42,594 nt of DNA from Streptosporangiaceae bacterium (GTDB lineage: Bacteria > Actinomycetota > Actinomycetes > Streptosporangiales > Streptosporangiaceae), in contig JAICWX010000037.1 of assembly GCA_025934635.1 (NCBI GenBank), positions 1 through 42,594 of the forward strand, in the 5' to 3' direction. The notes beneath the pieces are model-generated. The model searched no databases and was not told the DNA's origin. It saw only the letters and a program-made list of their open reading frames with translations. Made by a program: the position numbers and the translations under genes. This document shows positions 34,053 through 40,642 of the stretch, one piece after another. Every line of letters starts with the position of its first letter. Positions within the stretch are counted from its first letter, which is position 1.

Positions 34053-34262
34053 ATGCCGCTATCGCACTTCACAGGACCGATCGTGCCTGAACATCCAGCT
34101 TTTCGGTGCTTTGACCAGTGCACATACCCGGCGGAAGAGCAAGTATGCGACCCTGCGCACGCGACATCATGTTGTGACTTGAGTGCAGGTTGTAACGAAT
34201 GTGATTACCGTGACATCAAGCATCTGTTGATAACAAAATGGCGTAATGAGGACCTGCGATGA
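34053..34262 (+). CDS. Small cysteine-rich protein coupled to the PP-loop enzyme
   Basis: 69 aa starting at ATG 34053 with AGGTAG (34045-34050) upstream and an in-frame stop (34047-34049) just before, so the start is fixed. It has seven cysteines: C19 and C23 (CxxxC), C32, a C40-C41 pair, and C47 and C50 (CxxC), then a charged C-terminus ('DIKHLLITKWRNEDLR'). The stop overlaps the start of the PP-loop gene by ATGA, strong support for a real, translationally coupled gene. Third-position GC is near 50%, far below its neighbours, hinting at recent acquisition or unusual selection. It has no signal peptide. It could be a zinc or iron-sulphur protein, a sulphur carrier, or the peptide substrate of the adjacent enzyme. 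No family recognised. Confidence 0.55.
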   Translation: MPLSHFTGPIVPEHPAFRCFDQCTYPAEEQVCDPAHATSCCDLSAGCNECDYRDIKHLLITKWRNEDLR

Positions 34263-35473
34263 TCATTAAGAACGCGCAGCTAGAACGCACCGGCCAGGCG
34301 ACTGTCCTGTCCGCCAGCTGCAAAGTGCGCAAGATCGGCTGGGACCGGGTCTATTTCAGCCTCAGCGGCGCGGCCGAGGGCCGCTACGCGTCCGCCGACG
34401 CCAGTGCGTTCGCCGCGGCGCTGCTGCTGCCGTCGATGAAGCAGGGCGAGGACCTGATCATCAAGGGCAGCATTTCCCGGCAGCTCTACCAGGGCATGCA
34501 CAAGATCATGCAAGAGGTACTGACCTGGGATATCGGCCTGCGGCCGATTAAGATCCAGGCCGACGAACTCGCCCCCGACCCGCCGCGGCCGCCCCGGTCG
34601 GCGGCGTTCTTTTCTGGCGGCGTCGATTCCTTCTACACCTACCTCAAGCACCAGGCGGACCCCGCCGAAGCAGACCGTATCAGCAGTTTCATCCTGGTCA
34701 ACGGATTCGATATCAGCCGGCACAACACCAGGCTGTGGGACCTGACCCTGGAGAACATCAGGTCCATCGCGGCCGCGGACGGTGTCGGCCTGACCGTGGT
34801 CCGCAGCAACATCCAGGGCCTGATCGAGCCGATACTGCTGTGGGACTACGCCCACGGAGGCTGCCTGGCGGCGGTCGGGCTCTTCGTGCGGGGCGGGTTC
34901 GGCCAGATCTACATACCCTCGACCCACTCCGCCGCGGAACAGATCCCGTGGGGCTCCAATCTCGCACTCGACGGCCACTGGAGCACCGAGAGCACCGCCT
35001 TCGTCCACGACGGGACGGAAGCGACCAGGCTGGAGAAGGTCACCTGGCAGATCGCCCGGTCCCCCCTCGCCCTGGCGCACCTGCGGGTGTGTTTCGAGAA
35101 CGAGCCAGGTGCCTACAACTGCGGACGATGCGACAAGTGCCTGCGGACGATGGTGAACCTGTACGTCGCGGGGGTGCTCGAACAGTCAGGAACCTTTCCG
35201 CACCAGATCGATCCCGCGCTGGTGGCGTCGGTACCTACGATCAGTGGACCGCACGGCGGGATATTCCACGGCGAGAACCTGCGGGCCCTGGTGGACCAGG
35301 GCCGCGCGCCCGAACTGCAGCGAGCCATCGCGATCAGCATGGACAACGCCGTCGCCGACGAGCCCGGGCGCCGGCACGTCCTCGCGGACCGGGTCAAATA
35401 CCTGGACCACGTCTACGCTCACGGGTACGTCTACTCCGTCTGGGACCGGCTAGCCGGCCGGCGGTTCTCGTGA
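34259..35473 (+). CDS. QueC-like PP-loop ATP pyrophosphatase
   Basis: 404 aa. The PP-loop is 'FFSGGVDSFYTY' with S119-G-G-V-D-S124, which binds ATP to adenylate a carbonyl or carboxyl group. C278-x9-C288-x2-C291-x2-C294 ('YNCGRCDKCLRTM') resembles the four-cysteine zinc site of QueC (7-cyano-7-deazaguanine synthase). About 100 extra N-terminal residues and a long C-terminus separate it from standard QueC, and no other queuosine-pathway gene is nearby. It probably adenylates something other than carboxy-deazaguanine, possibly the coupled Cys-rich protein or a sugar acid. GAGGA (34248-34252) precedes the ATG. Its 3' end overlaps the end of mfd by 43 bases, antisense. Confidence 0.75.
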   Translation: MIIKNAQLERTGQATVLSASCKVRKIGWDRVYFSLSGAAEGRYASADASAFAAALLLPSMKQGEDLIIKGSISRQLYQGMHKIMQEVLTWDIGLRPIKIQADELAPDPPRPPRSAAFFSGGVDSFYTYLKHQADPAEADRISSFILVNGFDISRHNTRLWDLTLENIRSIAAADGVGLTVVRSNIQGLIEPILLWDYAHGGCLAAVGLFVRGGFGQIYIPSTHSAAEQIPWGSNLALDGHWSTESTAFVHDGTEATRLEKVTWQIARSPLALAHLRVCFENEPGAYNCGRCDKCLRTMVNLYVAGVLEQSGTFPHQIDPALVASVPTISGPHGGIFHGENLRALVDQGRAPELQRAIAISMDNAVADEPGRRHVLADRVKYLDHVYAHGYVYSVWDRLAGRRFS

Positions 35474-38400
35474 CCCGCCGGCCCGTTCCCCGGTAACGAC
35501 CCGGCCGCCGCCACGGCCGGAAGGTCAGCCAGCACCGACCGGATGATCTCGCCGCACCAGGTCAGCAGCTCGGTATCCCGCAGCGGCTGCCCGCCGAAAG
35601 CAGCGGTCTTCGGCACCGGTACGAGCATCGTGCGCACCGCCGGTTTCAGCAGTGTCTTCGGGTACAGGCGCTGCACCCTGACCTGCCGCGAGTCGGGCAG
35701 CTGGACCGGCGCGAACCGGATGTGCTGGCCCGCCGCGGTGATGTCGGTGAGCCCGGCCCGCCGGGCCGCGGTGCGCAGCCGCGCCACCTCGAGCAGGTTG
35801 AGCACCGGCTCGGGCAGCTCGCCGAACCGGTCGGTCAGCTCGTCCCGCACCGCGCTGACATCGGCCTCGGAGTCGATCGCGGCGATCCGCGTGTACGCCT
35901 CCAGCCGCAGCCGCTCACCCGGTACGTAGTCGTGCGGGATGTGCGCGTTGACCGGCAGCTCCACCCGGACCTCAGGCTTCTCCGCCGGGCCGTCGCCCTT
36001 CAGCTCGTTGACCGCCTCGCCGATCATCCGCACGTACAGGTCGAACCCGACCCCGGCGATGTGCCCGGACTGCTCGCCGCCCAGCAGGTTCCCGGCGCCG
36101 CGGATCTCCAGGTCCTTCATGGCCACGTACATGCCCGCGCCGATCTCGGTGTGCTGGGCCACGGTGGCCAGCCGCTCGTGCGCGACCTCGGTCAGGGAGC
36201 GCTCGGGCGGGTACAGGAAGTACGCGTACGCGCGCTCGCTACCCCGGCCTACCCGGCCGCGCAGCTGGTGCAGCTGGGACAGGCCGTACATGTCGGCCCG
36301 GTCGATGATGAGGGTGTTGGCGTTGGGGATGTCCAGGCCGGATTCCACGATGGTGGTCGCCACCAGCACGTCGTAGTTCCGCTCCCAGAAGTCGACCATG
36401 ATCTTTTCCAGCTCGTGCTCGTTCATCTGCCCGTGCGCGATGCCGATCCGCGCCTCGGGCACCAGCGCGGCCAGGTCGGCGGCGACCTTGCGGATGGAGG
36501 TGACCCGGTTGTGCACGAAGAAGACCTGGCCGTCGCGGAGCAGCTCGCGCCGGACGGCCGCGGCCACCTGCTTGGGGTCGTAGCCGCCGACGAAGGTGAG
36601 CACCGGGTGCCGCTCCTCGGGCGGGGTCAGGATAGTGGACATCTCCCTGATCCCGGCTACCCCCATCTCCAGCGTCCGCGGGATGGGCGTAGCGGACATG
36701 CCGAGCACGTCCACCTCGGTGCGCAGCCGCTTGAGGTACTCCTTGTGTTCCACCCCGAACCGCTGTTCCTCGTCGATGATGACCAGGCCGAGCCGGGTGA
36801 ACCTGGTCTCCGGGGACAGCAGCTTGTGGGTGCCGATGACCACGTCCACGGTGCCGTCGGCCAGCCCGCGCAGGGTCTCGTCGGTCTCGGCCTTGGTCTG
36901 GAACCGCGACAGCGGCCTGACCTTGACCGGGAACGGGGCGTAGCGCTCGGAGAAGGTCGAGAAGTGCTGCTGGACCAGCAGCGTGGTCGGCACCAGCACG
37001 GCCACCTGCTTGCCGTCCTGCACCGCCTTGAACGCGGCCCGGACCGCGATCTCGGTCTTGCCGTAGCCGACGTCACCGCAGATCAGCCGGTCCATCGGCA
37101 CCGGGCGCTCCATGTCGCGCTTGACCTCGTCGATGGCGCCGAGCTGGTCCGGGGTCTCCACGTAGGGGAAGGCGTCCTCGAGCTCGCGCTGCCAGGGCGT
37201 GTCCGGCCCGAAGGCGAACCCGGGCGAGGCCATCCGGGCCGAGTACAGCCGGATCAGCTCGGACGCGATCTGCCGGACGGCCTTGCGGGCCCGGCCCTTG
37301 GCCTTGGCCCAGTCCGCCCCGCCCAGGCGGTGCAGGGCGGGCGCCTCGCCGCCCGAGTACCTGGTCACCTCGTCCAGCTGGTCGGTGGGCACGTAGAGCC
37401 GGTCAGCCGGCTGCCCCTTGCGGCCCGGCGCGTACTCGATCACCAGGTATTCCCGGGTGGCGCCGGCCGTGGTCCGCGAGGTCATCTCGACGTACCGGCC
37501 CACGCCGTGCTGCTCGTGCACCACGTAGTCACCGGACTTGAGCTGCAGCGGGTCCACGCCGCCGCGCCGCCGGCTCGGCATCCGCCGCATGTCCCTGGTC
37601 GTCGGCAGCCCGGCCGGGGTCCCGGCCAGGTCGCTCTCGGTCAGCAGGGCCAGCCGCACGTCCGGCCAGACGAAGCCGTTGCCCAGCCGCGCCGTCGTCA
37701 CGTAGGGGACGCCGGGTTCGGGCGGTTCGGCCACGTCGTCGGTCAGCCGGGCGCCGATGTCCTCGCCGCGGAGCATCTCGGCCAGCCGGTGGGCCGGCCC
37801 GTGGCCCTCGGTGACCAGGACGACCCGCCAGCCCTCGGCCAGCCAGGCGCGCACGTCAGAAAGCATGCGGGTGGTCTCGCCGCGATAGGCCGGCGGGAGT
37901 GAGGCATTGATGCGGAACGGAGTGGGTTCACCTGACTCGTTCGGCTCAATTGTGGTGGCGGCGCCGGCGCCCGGCTCGTCCGCGTCGGTCACCCCGAACG
38001 GCGCGATCGTCCACCACGGCAGGCCGAGGGCGGCCGCCGCTTCGCGGACCGCCGTGATCGGCTGGAACGCCGCGGCGCCGAGATCGACCGGTGCCTCCGC
38101 CTCGCCCTCGCCCCGCATGGCGGCATTGGCCCAGGACGCCTCGAGGAACTCCTGGCTGGTCCGGAATAGTTCCTCGGCCCGCGCCCGGACCCGCTCCGGG
38201 TCGCAGGTGAGCACCAGGCCGCCCGCCGGGACATAGTCGACCAGAAGCTCCATCCGGTCGGCCAGCACGGGCGCGAACGCCTCCATGCCCTCGACCGTGA
38301 TCCCCTCGGCCAGCTTGCCCAGGATGTCGGCCAGGGCCGGGTGGGTGTCGGCCAGGATCTTGGCCCGTTCCCGCACCGCGGGGGTGAGCAGCAGCTCACG

Positions 38401-39201
38401 GCACGGGGGCGCCCACAGGCCGTTCTCCGCCGGGCCGATGCTGCGCTGGTCGGCGACCTTGAAGTAGCGGATCTCCTCGATCGTGTCGCCGAAGAACTCC
38501 ACCCGCAGCGGGTGCTCCTCGGTGGGCGGGAACACGTCGACGATGCCGCCGCGCACGGCGATCTCGCCGCGGTTGCCGACCATGTCGGCCCGCGAGTAGC
38601 CGACCTCGACCAGCCGGACCAGCAGGTCGTCGAGCTCGCAGGCCTGGCCGGGGTGGAGTTCGACCGGCTCGAGGTCGCCGAGGCCGGCCACGATCGGCTG
38701 GAGCAGGCTCCTGACCGGCGTCACCACCACCGACAGCGGGCCGTTGGGCTGGCCGGCCGCGGCCGGGTGGGCGAGCCGCCGCAGCACCGCGATCCGCTGT
38801 CCCACCGTGTCCGAGCGCGGCGACAGCCGCTCGTGCGGCAGGGTCTCCCAGCCGGGGAAGCCCGCCACGGTGTCCGGCGGCAGGAACGAGCCGAGCCCGG
38901 CCACCAGGTCATTGGCCTCCCTGGCGGTGGCCGTCACGGCCAGCACGAATTTCCCCCCGGGGGCCGCTTCTTCCCCGGGGGATGCCCCCCCGGTGACCCC
39001 CCGCATGGGAGGGCTGCCCGCCCCCCCATTCCCGCCCGGGCCCGGGTGGGCCAGCGCGGCGGCCAGTATCGGGCGCAGGGTCGGCGGCGCGACGAGGTCG
39101 ACGTCCGCTGGCCCCTCGTCCTGGCCGTCCTGGGCGCGCGCGACCGCGCCGCTCAGTTGCGGATCGTCGTCGAGAATGGTGAGCAGTCCTGCGAGGCTCA
39201 T
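35431..39201 (-). CDS. mfd: Mfd transcription-repair coupling factor
   Basis: 1256 aa, within family range. The N-terminal UvrB-homology region contains 'PDTVAGFPGWETLPHERLSPRSDT' (UvrA-interaction part). The CarD-like RNA polymerase interaction domain near 550-625 has 'GDYVVHEQHGVGRYVEM' and 'EYLVIEYA'. The translocase has Walker A 'ICGDVGYGKTEIAVRAAF' near residue 709, the DEEQ box 'LVIIDEEQRFGVEHKE', motif 'TTIVESGLDIPNANTLII' and the arginine-rich 'QLHQLRGRVGRG'. The TRCF domain is C-terminal. Mfd displaces stalled RNA polymerase and recruits UvrA. Near residues 55-90 there is a Gly/Pro-rich insertion coded by C/G homopolymer tracts. The start ATG is preceded by AAGGA. It overlaps the PP-loop gene end to end. 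Confidence 0.97.
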   Translation of the reverse strand: MSLAGLLTILDDDPQLSGAVARAQDGQDEGPADVDLVAPPTLRPILAAALAHPGPGGNGGAGSPPMRGVTGGASPGEEAAPGGKFVLAVTATAREANDLVAGLGSFLPPDTVAGFPGWETLPHERLSPRSDTVGQRIAVLRRLAHPAAAGQPNGPLSVVVTPVRSLLQPIVAGLGDLEPVELHPGQACELDDLLVRLVEVGYSRADMVGNRGEIAVRGGIVDVFPPTEEHPLRVEFFGDTIEEIRYFKVADQRSIGPAENGLWAPPCRELLLTPAVRERAKILADTHPALADILGKLAEGITVEGMEAFAPVLADRMELLVDYVPAGGLVLTCDPERVRARAEELFRTSQEFLEASWANAAMRGEGEAEAPVDLGAAAFQPITAVREAAAALGLPWWTIAPFGVTDADEPGAGAATTIEPNESGEPTPFRINASLPPAYRGETTRMLSDVRAWLAEGWRVVLVTEGHGPAHRLAEMLRGEDIGARLTDDVAEPPEPGVPYVTTARLGNGFVWPDVRLALLTESDLAGTPAGLPTTRDMRRMPSRRRGGVDPLQLKSGDYVVHEQHGVGRYVEMTSRTTAGATREYLVIEYAPGRKGQPADRLYVPTDQLDEVTRYSGGEAPALHRLGGADWAKAKGRARKAVRQIASELIRLYSARMASPGFAFGPDTPWQRELEDAFPYVETPDQLGAIDEVKRDMERPVPMDRLICGDVGYGKTEIAVRAAFKAVQDGKQVAVLVPTTLLVQQHFSTFSERYAPFPVKVRPLSRFQTKAETDETLRGLADGTVDVVIGTHKLLSPETRFTRLGLVIIDEEQRFGVEHKEYLKRLRTEVDVLGMSATPIPRTLEMGVAGIREMSTILTPPEERHPVLTFVGGYDPKQVAAAVRRELLRDGQVFFVHNRVTSIRKVAADLAALVPEARIGIAHGQMNEHELEKIMVDFWERNYDVLVATTIVESGLDIPNANTLIIDRADMYGLSQLHQLRGRVGRGSERAYAYFLYPPERSLTEVAHERLATVAQHTEIGAGMYVAMKDLEIRGAGNLLGGEQSGHIAGVGFDLYVRMIGEAVNELKGDGPAEKPEVRVELPVNAHIPHDYVPGERLRLEAYTRIAAIDSEADVSAVRDELTDRFGELPEPVLNLLEVARLRTAARRAGLTDITAAGQHIRFAPVQLPDSRQVRVQRLYPKTLLKPAVRTMLVPVPKTAAFGGQPLRDTELLTWCGEIIRSVLADLPAVAAAGSLPGNGPAGHENRRPASRSQTE
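35456..35483. terminator. Hairpin spanning the convergent gene ends
   Basis: GGCCGGCGG (35456-35464) and CCGCCGGCC (35475-35483) form a 9-bp stem around the PP-loop gene's stop codon (35471-35473) and inside the last codons of mfd. It could terminate either transcript. There is no T-run. Confidence 0.4.
38945..39052. repeat. mfd: Poly-C/poly-G tracts inside mfd
   Basis: Within mfd there are several runs of five to seven C or G with short self-complementary pieces (for example CCCCGGGGG). They encode a Gly/Pro/Ala-rich insertion (PGGNGGAGSPPMRG and following) between conserved N-terminal elements. Such tracts are prone to slippage. Confidence 0.5.
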
Positions 39202-39590
39202 GATGTCCTTGTGATCGTTTTCGTCCCTCGTCCTGCGCTGCCCCGTGACCCGGGCGGGACCGTCCCGGGATAGCCCGCCGCGTGCGAGGTGGGTCCGGGC
39301 AGCATGAACCGGCCGGGATCAGGCTGACCCGGCTCTTTGCGGAACTCCCCTAAGTTTACGCGCTCGCCCTCACGCGCGCGCGGGCGGGCGAAGCCGGACA
39401 GCGCGGATTGTGGCGCGGGGATGGACCCCCGCACCGGATCCCGCACATGTTCTAACAACTAAACCTGGATCAGGGATACCGCGCGCCTTCAGCTCATTTA
39501 GTAATCATTCTACTACTCTCAGTAATCAGCGTGGCGGGGTAATCAGCGTGGCGGGGTAATTACTGAGACGGGGCGCGGGATGGGGGACGC
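39202..39590. promoter_or_regulatory. Divergent intergenic region between mfd and the methyltransferase-like gene
   Basis: It must hold the mfd promoter (minus strand) and that of the plus-strand gene. The right half is A/T-rich and carries a repeat element (39500-39567). A minus-strand open frame (39458-39198) ends in an ATGA overlap with mfd but has low-complexity, unprotein-like sequence, so I do not call it a gene. Confidence 0.45.
39500..39567. promoter_or_regulatory. Operator-like repeat element upstream of the methyltransferase-like gene
   Basis: Two directly adjacent copies of TAATCAGCGTGGCGGGG (39523-39539 and 39540-39556) are enclosed by the perfect 9-bp inverted repeat CTCAGTAAT (39518-39526) and ATTACTGAG (39559-39567). 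Just to the left, TAGTA and TACTA arms around ATCATTC form a further dyad (39500-39516). The element ends 24 bases before the ATG. It is probably a binding site for a repressor acting on the plus-strand gene. Confidence 0.5.
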
Positions 39591-40574
39591 ATGGGCACGA
39601 GCGGGCGGCCCGAGGTGCGGGGACCGGAGGTACGGGGGTCAGAGGTAGCCGGACCTGAGGTACGGGGACCTGACGGGCAGGGCCCCGAAGTACAGGGCTC
39701 TGAAGTACAGGGCTCTGAAGTACAGGGCTCTGATGTGCAGCGGTCGGTGCAGCGGGCCCGGCAGGCCGCGAGCCAGGCCCGGCGGGCGGCGGACGTCCGG
39801 GCGCAGCGCGACCGGCTGCGCGAAACCCGGGCGCGGGAGATGTTCGCGCGGCCCGTGCGCGACTATGCCCACCGGAACGCGGGGCGGCCGGTGCGCGTGC
39901 TGCGGGCCGGCTTCGGAGCGTCGCTGGACGAGCTCGGCCTGAGCCAGCTGCGGGACCGGGGCTACGAGATCACCGTGGTGACCGTGGACCAGGCCAGCCC
40001 GGGTGGGCCAGCATCGGCCCTGGCCGGGGACATCAGGATCGGCGACCTGCGGGCGGTGCCGCTCCTGCCGCGCTCGTTCGACATCGTGCACTGCGCGCTG
40101 CTGCTCGACCGCATCCGGCACGTCGAGCTGGTGCTCGATCGTCTCATCGCGGCGCTGCGGCCGGGCGGGTTCCTGATGCTGCGCATCCGCGACCGGGACT
40201 GCGCCATCGGCCTGCTCGACCGGCGGCTCCCGCGGCCGGCCCGGCGCCTGCTGCAGGCCCGGCTGGACGCCGGCGATGCTCCGGCCGCGGGCCGGCCTGC
40301 GCTCCGGCCGCTGTTCCGGCCGCTGTTTCCCGCCGTGTACGAGCAGGCCTGCTCGGATCACGGGATCCAGGAGTACGCGCGGATGCGCGGCCTGGTCATC
40401 ACGCAGCGTGAGACCGCGCGGACCTGGCCCGACGGTCCCGACCGGCTGGCCCGGACCGTGACCGCGGCCTGCCGCCTCATCGGCCGGCTGACCCGCGGCC
40501 GCCTGACCGATGCGCACGACGAGGTGCTTTACGTGATGAGAAAACCCGAGGATCACTTCGCGCGGGTAGTGTGA
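39591..40574 (+). CDS. Methyltransferase-like protein with N-terminal pentapeptide repeats
   Basis: 327 aa with GGGGGA (39581-39586) before the ATG. Residues 6-50 are nine copies of a five-residue unit (G-P/S-E-V-R/Q). A charged, helical segment rich in Arg/Gln follows (about 50-95), possibly a coiled coil. From about residue 100 the order resembles a class I SAM methyltransferase: 'RPVRVLRAGFGASLDELG' (motif I position, but without the usual GxGxG), 'SFDIVHCALLLDRI', and 'LIAALRPGGFLMLRIRDRD'. The degenerate motif I makes activity uncertain. It is 68 bases upstream of the APS-kinase gene and may be co-transcribed with it. Target unknown. Confidence 0.6.
   Translation: MGTSGRPEVRGPEVRGSEVAGPEVRGPDGQGPEVQGSEVQGSEVQGSDVQRSVQRARQAASQARRAADVRAQRDRLRETRAREMFARPVRDYAHRNAGRPVRVLRAGFGASLDELGLSQLRDRGYEITVVTVDQASPGGPASALAGDIRIGDLRAVPLLPRSFDIVHCALLLDRIRHVELVLDRLIAALRPGGFLMLRIRDRDCAIGLLDRRLPRPARRLLQARLDAGDAPAAGRPALRPLFRPLFPAVYEQACSDHGIQEYARMRGLVITQRETARTWPDGPDRLARTVTAACRLIGRLTRGRLTDAHDEVLYVMRKPEDHFARVV
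39606..39740 (+). repeat. Nine tandem 15-bp units in coding sequence
   Basis: Nine consecutive 15-base units encode the pentapeptide repeats. The last four are nearly identical (GGCTCTGAAGTACAG at 39696-39710 and 39711-39725, with close variants at 39681-39695 and 39726-39740); earlier units have diverged. The frame is kept because the unit is a multiple of three. Confidence 0.85.
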
Positions 40575-40642
40575 CGCGCCGGTCCGCGTATGTCCGCCTT
40601 CCCGCTCCGGGCATGACCGAGGTTTCGTATCGTTAACGGCAC

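Noticed and set aside
33901..34182. A 93-codon plus-strand frame upstream of the Cys-rich gene
   Set aside because: No ribosome binding site, unprotein-like translation, and it overlaps the Cys-rich gene, which has far better support.
35722..37902. A 726-codon plus-strand open frame opposite mfd
   Set aside because: It is the complement of the strongly conserved mfd gene; GC-rich third positions create such long antisense frames.
39198..39458. An 86-codon minus-strand frame overlapping the mfd start by ATGA
   Set aside because: The overlap is tempting, but the translation is low-complexity Pro/Gly/Arg-rich without a ribosome binding site, and ATGA overlaps arise readily by chance. A leader peptide cannot be ruled out.
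39606..39740. CRISPR-like array
   Set aside because: The units are contiguous 15-mers without spacers and keep the reading frame, so they are coding tandem repeats.
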